From NCBI GenBank assembly GCA_009746045.1, contig RPFO01000131.1, forward strand, positions 1,220,966 to 1,284,965: a DNA stretch of 64,000 nt, written 5' to 3'. This stretch comes from Mesostigma viride. Lineage: Eukaryota > Streptophyta > Mesostigmatophyceae > Mesostigmatales > Mesostigmataceae. The notes under the pieces were generated by a model. That model had not been told where the DNA came from and did no database searches. It worked only from the letters and a program-made list of their open reading frames with translations. Shown here piece after piece: positions 22,713-35,237 of the stretch (within the stretch, counting starts at the first letter, position 1; each line of letters opens with the position of its first letter). The translations under genes and the position numbers were made by a program.

Positions 22713-23765
22713 TGGCAGGCACCGCGCGGGCGGGCATTCCCTGTGGCACGCGACGGCTGCTGGCCACGCTGTCTTTCTCGTCCCAACTCGTCCGTTTGAA
22801 GATGCAACACCCTGTGGATGGGGGCCACCTGGTGGTGGTCGCTCGGAGAGTGAGGGTGGTTGCACTGCGTGGGCTGGACAGACAGGCACCTCCAGACAAG
22901 GAGTTGTGCCTGTGGTTGCTCCGGGGCCATTGTGCAGAATTTCACATTGGGAGCCTGGGGATGGCAGCCAGGTGCTCGATGGCAACCGCCAAAGGCAGAC
23001 GTCTGTAGTGGTTGGATTCCCAAGCCATAGATCATAGAGGCATCAGCGGGGATTGCGAAGCAGTAGGGTATCTTGGAATGGACGATGTGTGGGCGACAAG
23101 CATAATGTTTTTTAAAACCAAATAACAGGGGTGCCTGCCCTTCTGTAGTTCATGGGTGCACCTAGCATTATGCATTTTAATGTAATGCAAGGTAACTAAC
23201 GAAGTAACACCTGAGAAGTGTGATGTGAAATAGTATACGTGATATTGATCGTAGCTATGGATGCTAAATAGACGTCTTATTTTGCCACCAACATTTCGGC
23301 AACGTCTCCAGCTCCTGACGCTCGCACTTTGGATACCATTACTTGCCGCAAACAAACTCGATCATGGCGCCGTAATCACCAAGAACGACGCTAACAAACG
23401 GCCAAGAAATACCGCAGCAGTTTCCATGGCAGCTGACGACAACACATTGCACCAGATACCTTTGGCAACGCATGCCTATCGGCACTCGCTTGCAGCCGGC
23501 TGCCATTACTACATTCTTCAGCATGACTGCCGATCGCCAGGCAAAAAATATTCTCGATCAAGCTCCGCAGCGAGAATGGCGGCCAGATCCGCCACCCTTG
23601 TACTGGCAAGGTTTTGGCGGACGGCGATATGCATGCTTCCCAGGACGAATGGCATAACTGGACGAATGGTTGTCTCCTTGATATGCTTCCCACGACGAAT
23701 GGCATAACTGGGAGCTCAACCAGCTCCATCCTGCCTGCCTTTTTACGTGCTGCCCTGAACTCTGC
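22713..23765. other. SEC23 3' flank without a recognised gene
   Basis: Contains the unmapped SEC23 3' UTR. A short local duplication (CGAATGGCATAACTGG) occurs at about 23643-23712. No other gene is supported. Confidence 0.35.
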
Positions 23766-24240
23766 GAGCCGCTGGTGGCGGCCATTGCTACATCCGCCCA
23801 AGCAGCGGATGCCACCGCGCTGCTGCACGACATGACGCAGCCTCTCACCTCTATGCGAGGCGAGATGAAGACAACGGCGCCGACGGAGGCCTCTGCAGCC
23901 ACGACAGCTAGCAATCCTGCTGTAGCTGAAGGCGGCCATGGCGGCCCCCCCTCCCAAGCAGACCTCATTCGCCGACGTATCAACCATTAAGAACAGCTAG
24001 CTGACCGCCAGATGTCGTCAACCAGGCTGCCAAGACCGCAGCTACTGCTGTTGTGTCCCAGAATGTGGCTCAGCAGCGACATGCACAATATCATCCTCAA
24101 AGGCTTTCAGGTCGGCGTGCACCAGAAAGAGACGGCCCAGCAAGTTACCGAGGCCCTACATGCGAGGCTCGGATTTCTTGGTGGCGGTACGTGCTGCAGC
24201 TCCGCAACAGTGCTGTAGTTGAACGCGCCATTCGACTGCC
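23766..24240 (+). pseudogene. LINE ORF1 fragment, plus strand
   Basis: Broken reading frames resemble the ORF1 proteins elsewhere in the window: an Ala/Thr-rich segment ending GGPPSQADLIRRRINH, a stop, then NIILKGFQVGVHQKETAQQV and TEALHARLGFLGG, which fit the RRM-like core (compare CRVILRRFDMLPEETPDSLL in the copy at 44284-44985). No start, tail or TSD was found. Confidence 0.45.
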
Positions 24241-25099
24241 TGGCCCTCGATCTGGGCCTGGCCCTTTCTACATGGCATTTATGCATGCACGACAAGCGGC
24301 GTGTCATTAAATTAAATTAAATTAAATTAAATTATAACATGCCTCCGTTGGGAGATCATGTAGCACATATTCCTTGATGGATGGGTGGGGTGGAAGGAGC
24401 TGCGTAATCGAACTAACCTAACTCTAATCTAGCTAGTCTCGAAAAGTCCTAACTACCCTACTCATCAAAATGCCTCCTCCGCTTGGGGGGAGGTGGTTTG
24501 CCCACAGGGTCGGGCGTGTGAGCCTTGACAATCCTCTTCCACCGCGTCTTGTTCTGCATGGCGGTCCAAAGAAGGGAGAGAGAGTGGATGCGGTATTCAA
24601 ACTGGGCTGGGACCAGTAGGTCATCCAGCAACATCTGTACGTAGTTCGTGACATGTTTCCCTACCTTTTTGGCAATGCCCTTGGGGCCAGGCCAGGTCAG
24701 AATATGTGCCGCCCTGGCTGGCCAAGCCGCTGGGGGCCGGCCAGCAGAGTGCAATCGTACGTTATACGCGTTATACGGTCACGGTGGAGTATAATGTATA
24801 ATAATACGGTATAATGCGGTATAATACGGTATAATACGGTATAATACGGTATTATACGGTATTATACGTTTTCGTACGGACACACTCAGAATACTCTGAT
24901 TTTACACATTTTAAGACACCCACCATCAATCCACATGTTTTTAACACTGTTTTGGACATAATCCAAGGTTGCCCTACCCTCGGCTATACTCTATACGGTG
25001 GATATTGTGGACACGATCGATATATTGCATGTAATACTGAGAATGTAAACGTGCGCATGCATAATTGTGTGTATGTGTATAACTGTATATATGTGGCTT

Positions 25100-26013
25100 C
25101 GCTCTCCGCCACCATCGCTCTCCGCCATCGCTCTCCGCCACCAGCTCTTTGCCCCGCAACCTCTCATCACGGCGGATGCGTCCTGCGGCAGCTGCGGGCT
25201 TGCTCTGGATACTACTGGGACGCACTACATCGCGTGCATGGGTGGCCAGCAGAACCAGAACTGGTTCCTCTATCTCCGTACCGCTCTCCTCCGGGTGGTG
25301 TGTGCCATGGTTCGGTCGGTCTTTCCCCACTCCACCATCAAGTGCGAGGACGCGGATGGGGCCGCCCTCTACTCACCCAACCACCGCCCCGACATTACCG
25401 TGCTTGACTACGACGGGCAGGGTTGCCACCTGCTCATCGATGTCTCCGTGGCTCGGCCGCTTTCCGGTCGCCACATCCTCCGGGCGGCTGTGGATGCCGG
25501 CGCTGCTGCCGCTGTGGCTGAGCGCGACAAGTTTGCCTCCTACGGCAATGTGGGGCCCCACCGGGTCATCCCCTTTGTCCTTGAGGAGTTCGGGGCCATG
25601 GGCCCCAAGACAGCGGAGTTTTTCCACGAGTGCTGCCAGCGCCGTGAAGACCGCCTCGACCTCGAGGGTCAGACCGCCCCGTGGTCGGCCCGCACGTGGT
25701 CCTCGTATTGGCGGCAGCGCCTGTCACTCGCCCTCACTCGCACCGTGGCTGATGTGTTATTCCGCCGCACCCGGGCCGACTTTGTCGCGACCCATGCGGT
25801 CTAGATCCCTTCCAGGCCTGCATGGTGGGCCGGCAGCGCTGTTGCTGCGTGTAGTTTTGTGATGTATAGTTAGTTGTACCTTGTGCCGCTGGCGAGATCC
25901 TTGGATGTCTGTGTCGGATTACTATTAATTTCTTCAGGGTTATTCTCCCAGTTATCGGGTTTTTCCTTATGTTGCATGCCTATCTCACCTCCGTAATCTA
26001 TCATTCTCAATGA
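25100..26013 (+). mobile_element. 5'-truncated LINE with restriction-like endonuclease domain
   Basis: Flanked by the 13-bp TSD ATATATGTGGCTT at 25087-25099 and 26014-26026. It contains the C-terminal coding end of a retroelement ORF (stop at 25802-25804) and a 210-bp 3' UTR without a simple tandem tail. It differs from the other LINEs here, which have stem-loop ends. Confidence 0.8.
25135..25804 (+). pseudogene. Retroelement C-terminus: zinc knuckle plus PD-(D/E)XK-like nuclease
   Basis: About 220 codons, 5' truncated. An N-terminal CGSCGLALDTTGTHYIAC resembles the Cys/His motif that follows reverse transcriptase in RLE-type LINEs. It is followed by HRPDITVLDYDG, CHLLIDVSVARPLS and AERDKFASYG, the PD...D.V...K spacing of a restriction-like endonuclease. 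Such domains nick target DNA during retrotransposition. No reverse transcriptase is left. The frame is intact from the truncation point to the stop. Confidence 0.6.
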
Positions 26014-27454
26014 ATATATGTGGCTTTATATTGGTTATGTTAAAAACAAAGGTTCCCCTGACGACCCCGCCAACTACAGAGGAGTCTGCATCCAGAGCGC
26101 CGCACTTAAGTTGTTCATGCGCATGATCCTCAACCGCCTTCGTTCTGCTCTCGACTGTCACCTTGGGGAAAGTCAAATGGGCTTCCGTCCTGGGCGCAAC
26201 ACCGTCATGGCCATCTTCGTCGCGCGTCGCCTCTTCGAGGAAATCGCTCTCCTGCAACCTGGTGAGTTTCCCGCCATCCTGATCTTCGTCGACTTCATCA
26301 AGGCTTTTGATTCTGTCCTCTGGGACGCTCTATGGGCTGTACTTGCTCGCGCTCGCGTCCCCACTCCCCTGATTACCGTCATCCGCACGCTGTATGAGGG
26401 GTCGACCACTTCGGTGCGCACTCAACACGGCATTACCCCGCCCTGCCCACTGCAGACCGGCGTCTGGCAGGGTTGCGTCCTGTCGCCGTACCTGTTTATT
26501 ATTGTAGTGGATTATGTTATGCGCCAGGCACGTGCTCGCTTTGCTAGCATTGCAGGCCGTGCCCCTGGCCTAGCGATCACGAACGAGCTTGGGGAAGGGG
26601 GCCGACTAACAAGCAGAATTTACTAGCTGACCTCATTTATGCCGACGACATCACGCTCATCGAGAAGCCGGAGTCTGCCCAACTTTGGCTGGACTGCCTG
26701 GCGCTCGAGGCTCGGGCGGTTGGTCTAGAAATCAGCCCCAAAACGGAGGCCCTGGCCCTCGGCATGGCAGGGCCCCCACCCACACTCCGCCTCTTAGACG
26801 ATGCCGAGGTCAACTACCCTACTTCAGGCCGCTTCAAGCTGCTCGGCAGTTGGCTTCCTGACTGCGAGGACGACATGACGAAACGGATCGGCATGGCGTG
26901 GGCGCACCTCCATGACCACCGCCGCTGGTGGAGCAACCCCGCCCTACCCCGGATCGTCAAGCGTGACCTCTTCAAGGTCGTCATTCTGACGATCCTGACC
27001 TACGGCGCCGAGACGTGGACACTGATGCAGGAGCTGGAGCAACGACTCGACGGCGCCGTCACCAAGATGCTGCGCAAGGCCCTTAACATCCCCTTTGGTT
27101 TGCACATTAGTAATGAGGATTTGTACGCTGATTTGCCCTATGTTTCCCACATTATTAGGCACAGGCGCCTGGGCCTAGCCGGGCACCTGGCCCGCACAGA
27201 TCAGGTAGATACCACTAGGAAGGGGGGTGTGACATTTTGTGATATTTTGTGACATGTCACGTGACATTTTGTGATGTGGATGTGACAAAATGTGACACTT
27301 TGTGATTTTTTGTGACAAAACTGTGATATTCTGTGACATTTCGTGACAAATCATGTGATAAAACCAGCATATTCTGTGATTATCTTTGTGACAAAAACAA
27401 GGAAATTATCACAAAATATCAATGTCACGACTTGACAAAACGCACTGACAAAAT

Positions 27455-27720
27455 CCGTGACATTATCACTGATATATCACGAAAAAAAGGGTGACAAATC
27501 CGTGACATTATCACTGATATATCACGAAAAAAAGGGTGACAAATCCGTGACATTATCACTGATATATCACGAAAAAAAGGGTGACAAATCCGTGACATTA
27601 TCACTGATATATCACGAAAAAAGGGTGACAAAATCCGTGACATTGTCACTGATATATCAGGAAAAAAGGGCGACAAAATCCGTGACATTGTCACTGATAA
27701 ATCTAGGGAGAAAACAGTGA
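27455..27720. repeat. 45-bp tandem array in the CACTA element
   Basis: Six copies start at 27455, 27500, 27545, 27590, 27635 and 27680. The unit contains CCGTGACATTATCACTGATA, then a TATCACGAAAAAAAGGGTGA segment. GTGACA and its complement TGTCAC recur, linking the array to the subterminal repeats. Confidence 0.93.
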
Positions 27721-28148
27721 CATAAAACCACGGGCGATCATGACATATCACACAGATATATCGTGACATGTCACACAGATATATCAGAACACATTCCAAA
27801 GCAAAACGGATGAAAAGCACGCCTCGCGATTTCTTTATTACAAATATAAAGATAAATGTAACAGATCTTCATTCTTCAGTCTTGATTCTTCATTCTTCAA
27901 CAGTGATTATCGATCAGTGACAATTTGCAAACGCCGGCTTGGCGCTTGTCGTTGCGTGACAGAAATCTCGGAATGTTCCTGGAATGCATTAAAAAACGCA
28001 CATGCGCAAGAAACATGAACGGATGGTTGGTGTCAATTGTCTCATCTGCCACCGCACCCTAGTAACCAATTCATGAACAAGAAAGCGCTCGGTATAGATC
28101 AAGAAAACAAAAACAAACATGCGCAGCCGTAGTGCCTAGATGACGATG

Positions 28149-29720
28149 TCAAGTGGACGACGACGAGGAGGCCGGCACCTTGTCTCCCTGTGAGCAGAAA
28201 AAAAAGGCAAGTTTAAACACTCAAGATGTGTCATAGCCTTTCACAGCCTCGATCAATAGAAATGTTGCACATCAAAATCAACGTGTTGCCTAGAACATCC
28301 TTGAATGGGTTTCAAGAACAGCAAGGCGGCCTCCCCCGCCCGCAAACTCATAATCCCAGTGTTTACAACCCCCTCATGAGGGGGTTGTAAAATTGCAATC
28401 ACTCATTAAAAAAAAAAAAAAAAATCCCAGTTTCACACACTGCCCACTCATAAATAATCCCAGGTTCTGACAGCCCCCGCTCAGCCCACTCATGAACAAC
28501 CCAGTTTAGACCCCCCCACTCATACACTATCCCAGTTTCCCACAGCCCCCACTCAGCCCACTCTGACATAAACCACCCCAGTTTAGACCCCCCTCTCATA
28601 AATAACCCCAGTTTCCCACAGTCACCACTCAGCCACCCATAAACCACCCAGTTTCCAACCCGCCCCCCCTCATAAATAATCCCAATGGTTTACAACCCCC
28701 TCAATCAGTAATCAAAAACAAAAAAATCCCACTTTTCACACACTGCCTACTCATAAATAATCCCAGTTTATGACAGCCCCTGCTCAGCCCACTCATAAAC
28801 AATCCAGTTAAATACAACCCCCCACCCACACATTATCCCAGTTTCCCACAGCCCCACTCAGCCCACTCTGACATAAACCACACCAGTTTAGACCCCCCCT
28901 CTCATAAATAACCCCAGGTTCCTACAGCCCCCCACTCAGCCCACTCATAAACCACCCATGCAGTTTACAACCTCCCCCTCATATTAACCCCAGTTCTCCA
29001 CAGCCCCCGGGGGCTATGAAAAACGAGTGCGCCACTCAGCCACCTCAAATGCCACCGAGTTTACAGTCCCCCCCCCCCTCATAAATAATCCCAAGTGTTT
29101 ACAACCTCCTCAATCAGTTGTTAAAAAAAAAAAAAAAACAGTTTCACACACTGCCCACTCATAAATAATCCCAGTTTCCGACAGCCCCCGCCCAGCCCAC
29201 ATAAATAACGCGGTTGACAACCCCCCAACAGCCCCCGCTCAGCCCACTAAAAAACAACCCAGTTTACAGCCCCTCCACTCATAAATAACCCCAATTTCCC
29301 ACAGCCCCCACTCTGCCCACTCATGAACTACCCCTGTTTGCAACCCCCCAAATCACACCACTCATAACCATGTCCAGGTTTACAACCCCACCCACTCCTG
29401 AGACTTACTTCAGGGGTTGCATGGGAGACATCGGCCGCCTTTCTGGCTGCAATCATTGCCTCCTTCTTGGCAAGGAGCGCGGCCAGCGCCGCCTCTACCG
29501 AGGCCATGTCTTCATCTGCTCTTTGCGCAGGCAACATGGATGATGGCACCGATGCTGTGGCGGTTGTTGAAGGGAGTGCTGTCGGGGGCAGGATTGTCGG
29601 CGCTGCCGGCGGTGGTGGTGCTGCTGCAGGCAGCTTTGCGAGCTTCGTGCACGGCTGCACTCTTGGATCGGCAGCGCTGCGTTTCTCTCGGCGTGAACCG
29701 GCCTTCACTACGCTTCCCAT
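28149..29720 (-). CDS. Possible two-exon small gene in the CACTA element
   Basis: Minus-strand exon 29409-29720 starts MGSVVKAGSRREKRSAADPR, has a Pro/Ala-rich middle and an alanine-rich helix (SVEAALAALLAKKEAMIAAR), and ends at a GTAAGT donor. A second exon, 28149-28187, follows a strong pyrimidine-rich acceptor (TTTTTTCTGCTCACAG) and reads in phase GDKVPASSSSST then stop. The product would be 116 aa. Upstream exons may exist, since the frame is open 5' of the Met and another AG acceptor lies nearby. No family recognised. It may be an accessory protein or the C-terminus of a larger transposon gene. Confidence 0.3.
28330..29400. repeat. Degenerate CCCAGTTT/ACTCATAAATAATCCC repeat field
   Basis: Many imperfect copies of units such as CACTCATAAATAATCCCAGT, ACAGCCCCCACTCAGCCC and TTTACAACCCCC, with poly-A runs at about 28407-28424 and 29123-29138. 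Higher-order copies of about 330 bp and 100 bp can be seen. C-rich on the plus strand. Confidence 0.75.
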
Positions 29721-29759
29721 TTCAAATCGATGACCATTGAAGCCTAATTGACTAAAAAT

Positions 29760-32700
29760 GAGATTGCTGAAGGGCACTAACATTGTAAGGGTGACCAAGT
29801 GAGACCCTAGCACTACTACTATGAAGATGCCAAAGACCAAGAAACCACGAAATTGGATATTATGAGCAACATGTTGAAAGAAGCAAAGCTCATAACTGCG
29901 TGTGCTACCAACTCCCTTGCTGCCCCCATGAGGAATTATTAGCCCCCCTCCGCCTGTCCCATGATAAGGAATACATAACTAACTGACTGACAAGGAATAC
30001 GCAACACAATCACAATGATTAGAAAGGAGCTATGGCGTTTCAGAGAAAAAATGATTTTCTTACAAAACCTTAAGCGTGCTGCTCTCAGTCAGTGTTCCAA
30101 CAAAAAGTTCTGGTTCAAGATAACTCGTCCAGTGGTGTGACTCTTTGGAGGTTTTATCCCAAAGGACGAGCCTCAAAGTTGATCACACATGTCTCCTAGA
30201 GCCCAATGACTGAACTCCTAATAAAAATAGGCACAAGGATTTTTCTCATATATATTAGACAGTGTCATTTTTACAATTTGCTAACAAGGTTAAAAGCGCT
30301 GATTGTCAACAAAAAGGAGCTGATGGAAAGTGCAGCAGAGACGGGGTCAATGGGGGAAAACCGGAGAAAGTCGCAGCAGACGGGATGTAAATAGCAGAAA
30401 GACAGTTTACGGCTTTCAACAACAAAGAAGCCTTATGAAAAAATGCAACGCATGTGTGTTTAAATGTAGGCGGAGCATGATTGCAAAAATGCCAAGTAAT
30501 TGGAGTTAGAAACAGGAAGAACTGGATGCATTCTAGCAATGCCACATACAGCACGTCGATAACAAAGTACAGACTCCAGGTATGCGATGGTACCCACTAC
30601 TCACCACAAGTCTCGACCAGGAGCTAGCCTGCCATTCGCGGGTAGGCCGCAGGTGAGGCCAGCCCAACGGTATCAGTCACCCGCAGGTACACGCGCAATT
30701 GAAGAGGAAAACGGCAATTCGAAGGCACACATAAGATGCCGAGCGCAGAAAGCACCATGGTATTGAAAGCCTTCAGAGAATACATATTCAAAGCTCTCAA
30801 AGACATGGCCAGCTTTACCCGGCCGCCATGAAATGGCCTCATACACATGAGCACGGCATGCTAACCGCTGTAAAAGAAGCTGGCAGAATTTTGCTAACCT
30901 TAGCGGCTAAGGAGCTTGGCGGCAGGTTCCGGAGATCTTGCTTGCGCTGTGTTTCAGCGTAAAGAACGGCTTGATTCAGAACTGGATATGATGTGTCTCA
31001 GTCCCTCATTGCTACCTCCATGCTTAATTAAACTCGACATACATCCTAAGTGCACCTACATCATGATCCAAACTGCTACGCCGCAATTGCTAGAGAAATC
31101 ACGTCGTTTCGTGGACCTGCAGCCCCGTTTGTTATTGCACACTCTGTGGTTACATAAAACTAGGTGGCCCCTTCGCTCGAGCGTACCCTCAGCCCCTCAC
31201 TGCCTTAGCCATTGCGTGCACCTAGTCGTTTGCCATCGGTTTCGGCGTAATATTTGAATTTTGCGCAAGGATCCTGACGGGTTGATTCCAGACTTGCGCA
31301 TGTTGCGAAAGATTTTTGTCCATTCATTCCAGACTCCCAAGCTAGGGGCTGCTGTGGACTGTAGTCTGAACGGTACGGCTAACAGTTACGATGCCAGGCC
31401 AGCGGTCCCAACCAAGCGATACTAGAGAGTCATGTCAGTCGTCTTTTTACTAGTTTCGTCAGTCAGTTATTCCTAATGTATGGCAAAATGCAAACTTCTA
31501 CTTGGGGCGAGATGTAGTAGCGGCGAAATCGGAAGGGGACGTGGGCAGGGGGGGGGGCGGGAAGTACGACTGATGCCATCTACCGTACGTTATTATCGTC
31601 ACAAAGCGAGTGACTGACGATAGTAAAGGCCTAAAGGGCCTCTAATGACGACAGTAATGACGATAGTATTTGGCACTAATGATTGATGACAGGAAGAGCG
31701 ACGACACCAGACTTTGCGACGTTGATGGGACTTGGCGAATTGCGAGCCCTAATTCCAGTGGTTGCGCGGGTGTTACCGTTGAAGTTGAAGTTAAGACGAC
31801 GCGAAAAAAAAAAGACCTTAGAGTTGCACATCTATCCACGCTGCACAGGTGGGAAAGGTGGAAGGGAGCTGCGATCGGCTCGCAGCCAAGGCGGGATTAT
31901 GTGCCTTTTGATTTCCAGCAATGTCGCTTCTGTATGAACGCACGTGGTGGTTGGAATAGGAGCATAGGCTCACTGATGACCGTCGTGATTTATGTAGCCA
32001 TTAGGGCGTCGTCTCAAATGAATTCAGGAGCGAGCTCGGACAAGGCTACAAGCAGCCATCGGGGGAGAAACATAGGCATGGTCTAGAATAAAGCTTTAAT
32101 CGATCTGTTCGCTCAGTGGTACGCACAGCACATTCGGACATCCAGAAGCTGCCCACTCTTTACCAGTTGAGGTGAGCAAGGAATTCCTCGCCTGAAATAC
32201 TAATAAGTTTGCATCGACTTTAACATGCATGCCGTACGCACGTGGCATTCTCACGTATCGCCCTAGGGCCAAGGCTGCTATGGGCCGCTCGGTTTCATGC
32301 CAAGTTAGCCGTGCTTGCCATGAATGCTGCAGCAGTTTCACTATCTCATTCGTACAAGGTCAATAGACTATGCAAACGACATCTGATTTAGTTTTCATGA
32401 AGGGCATAACCTTGTTCAGATTGAGAGTTGCATGACATGGGCTGCTCTTGCGCCACTTTCCTTGTCTTAACCAACTGATTCTCTGTTTATGCTTTCGGTC
32501 GTTATACATTCGTATGTGTGCATCTGTGTTGCCATTGTGGTGTCAATTTTGCGCGTGTACTTGTGATGCCTAATACCGTTGGGCTTGCACGCGGCCCCAT
32601 CGCATGTGGCAGCGACAAGCTCTTGGTCGCCTGTCCAGCGCGGCGAATTCTTGATGGTGAGCAACGGTGATCATTCTTTATGTAGTGCTCATTCCTCAAA

Positions 32701-33527
32701 TTATCAACGTGCTGTGCGCGTCAGCCACCATTGGCCTTGTTCTTCCAGCTTCCGTGCATGATTTTTTTGTAGCCCGCTGGTGATGCTCTCAGCTACAAAT
32801 AGTTGGCATTATTCGTACCAATTCCTTCGCTGTCGGTAGAACCTTCTTTGCAATCCAGTAGCCTCGGCTGACATTCGTGGCATTGCTGGACTATGTCTCG
32901 CTTCCTTGCATGGGTAGCATCTTTGCATATTTATCCTTTTTGCTCAGATCACAGCTTTTTGTCATTCCCTCCCCCCCACACCCCACCCTGAACGACTCCT
33001 GCTAGTGTCAATTGCAGACGTAGAGCCTTCAGCCTCGTTAGAGTTCATCCTACCTGTAACGGGGCATATTGTTGGTTGATTGGCCTTGCTTTTTCTTGGC
33101 ACTAATCAGGCGTTTCTTTCTTATTGCCGTATTAACCATACAGAGATTGCAATGAAGTAGATTGTGAGGCCTCTTGGCATGTTAGGGAACCTTTGCGACT
33201 CCAGGATTCCTGGGTGTGCAGTTCCCTACAACTTGTGAGGCATGTAGATACAATTTAGGTGAACATCCATGGCCAATTTTTTTCTCGAGCACCCCTGTCT
33301 CTCTCTTGGCCCAGTATCTCACCTTCTTTGTCCTAAAACTAGGCCGGTACTCATAGATAGCCACGCAACTGCTGCGATCTCCCCCGCATCCTTACATACA
33401 AGTGAACTGAAGTCATGCAAAGTTGACAGTTGTTGGCGCGTCCAGCGCGTGGCTTCATCTCACTAACAAATTTTTGTGTGTACCGATGCGTGCTTTGCCG
33501 GATGATGTATTTTTGTCTTGCATGCAG
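29760..33527. other. CACTA interior without a recognised gene
   Basis: AT-richer sequence with short open frames on both strands, none convincing. A multi-exon transposase gene with short exons could be hidden here; splice-aware protein alignment would be needed to tell. Confidence 0.35.
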
Positions 33528-33764
33528 GCAATATACCTAACACAGTCGGGCTGGGCACATCCGTCAGTCCAACACGGCGAGAGGCCACATGCGGATGCAG
33601 ATTTTGTAGGCTCTGAGCCTTGGTCACATTGCCGTAGCACTCGACAGTGTCCTGTGATTGTTTCTAGAGAGTCATCCAGATATTTCAGCAATGGTGGCTG
33701 GGACAGCCCTCGTAATGGTTTCAGTGATGATGAGGATGATGACTTTGATGACGAGGACTGTTGA
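33528..33764 (+). CDS. Possible last exon with acidic tail, in the CACTA element
   Basis: Preceded by a TTGTCTTGCATGCAG acceptor. The frame runs AIYLTQSGWAHPSVQHGERP and ends SDDEDDDFDDEDC, stop. The acidic C-terminus and acceptor suggest a real terminal exon of a plus-strand gene inside the transposon. No family recognised and upstream exons are not assigned. Confidence 0.3.
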   Translation, partial: AIYLTQSGWAHPSVQHGERPHADADFVGSEPWSHCRSTRQCPVIVSRESSRYFSNGGWDSPRNGFSDDEDDDFDDEDC

Positions 33765-34540
33765 GCCCCGTTGTGCTTGTCGGTCAACAGATTTTATATT
33801 GCATTTGTGAGATGATTGTGGGTGTCCATTTTGCACACCACCCACAGCCATGCTTGAGTGCACCGTTCCTTGTGTGTGTATCAATACAGTTGGTGTTCGT
33901 ATTTGATCAGTTGTGCCATTTCATCGGGTTGTTGCATGCCATCTGAACATGTTCACTCCCCGTTGCCATTTTATCATACCAGTGTTGTGAGCTCAGAGCA
34001 ATGGATGCATGATGCAGTGTTGTGATTTAGTGTAGATATTGACGATGCCACCTTTGATCAGCATGATGGATGCTTGGCCAGCGATGGGTCGGAGGTTGAC
34101 ACTTGATGACCGTGATGACGATTGCCCTGAATGTTCAATATTGGTGTTTTTCTTAACATCCCAGTCGATATTTTTGCAATAAACCATGTCTCCCACGGCT
34201 CATGACATTGTGGTGCATTTTATCATGCACCTGAGAGTGTTTCCAGCTTGTTTTGTCAGTTCCTTTCAGTACCCCCCTCTGGTTTTTCAAGTTGTCACCT
34301 GCAATTAAGAACTTTCTCAGTGGCGAGTTCTTGGTGTCATCCTTTGAAAGCTTGCCCCGTACCGCTGCACGTGTTGTCTCTCCTCCTGGCATTGCCACCT
34401 TGCCGTGTCCCACCTTGGCCTTTTCCTTCTCCATCTCTGCTGCGGCATGCACGCACTTCCTTGCTGCGGATGTGCATTATGCGTGCTTTGTGATATATCA
34501 CTTCCCCTGAGTGGTCGTGATTTATCACCTTATCACATTT
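33765..34540. other. CACTA interior, 3' part
   Basis: No gene recognised. From about 34490 the subterminal GTGACA/TGTCAC repeats begin. Confidence 0.35.
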
Positions 34541-35237
34541 TGTTTTTCTGTGGGTTTGTGACATTTTGTGACACTTTGACATTTTGTGATAATGACGTTA
34601 TCACAAAATATGCTGGTTTCATCACGTTTGTCACGTTTTGTCACAATCATGACATGTCTCGATCACAATTTGTCACAGTTTTATCACATTTTGTCACGTT
34701 TTGTCACGTTTTATCATTTTTTTATCACAAAATGTCACAAAAGTGACATTTTGTGATAAAAAAATATCACAAAATGTCACAGACCCCTTCCTAGTGACAT
34801 CAGATAGACTAGCTGGCACCAAGCCCGCCCAGCCTGGGCGATATGTCCTCACCTGGCGTGCCCCCGGCCGCGCGCGGCAGGGCCGCCACCCGTGGACTTT
34901 TCGTGATAGACTCGGCATGGACATGTGCTACACTAGACGTGACGGGCTCACCCCCGGGCAGCCTCCTGGTTTGTCTGTAATATGGAGGCAGATGGTGCGC
35001 AAGGATAGATGGCAAGTAGTGATGAAGGAGACCACCCCCAAGCCTGTGGGGGCTCCGCGTGTGACCAAGTATGGCATTCATAGCTCGATTCGGGCCGCGG
35101 TGCCCACACCCCTGTAACTAGGACCTAGATAGCTTATACCATCCATTCCATCCCATGTTCCCCTCCCACTGAGGACTTATGCTCACGTGACGCAGTCACG
35201 TGTCTATTAATTAATTAATTAATTAATTGGTTATGTT

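Larger units (their letters stand above)
27213..34796. mobile_element. CACTA-like DNA transposon, 7584 bp
   Basis: Ends are CACTAGGAAGGGG and its inverse CCCCTTCCTAGTG, with a 2-bp TSD AC (27211-27212, 34797-34798). The intact LINE copy at 48820 shows the empty site (GTAGATACATCAGAT). CACTA/EnSpm elements have CACTA termini and 2-3 bp TSDs. The first 250 and last 250 bp are packed with TGTGACATTTTGTGATA-like subterminal repeats in both orientations, as expected for transposase-binding arrays. The interior has a 45-bp tandem array, a degenerate repeat field and possible small exons. I could not recognise a TNP2-type transposase. Confidence 0.88.
26042..35225 (+). mobile_element. LINE (same family as 48400-51116), split by a CACTA element
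   Basis: Flanked by the 12-bp TSD ATTGGTTATGTT at 26030-26041 and 35226-35237. The two parts, 26042-27212 and 34797-35225, join into ORF2 from the finger region to the C-terminus: FRPGRNTVMAIFVARRLFEE, FVDFIKAFDSVLWD, YADDITLIEKPE. It is nearly identical to the minus-strand copy at 48400-51116. It has one base fewer in a G run at about 26596-26600, which breaks the frame just before YADD. Ends with a type II stem-loop (35184-35202, CACGTGAC/GTCACGTG) and a (TTAA)n tail. Confidence 0.88.
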
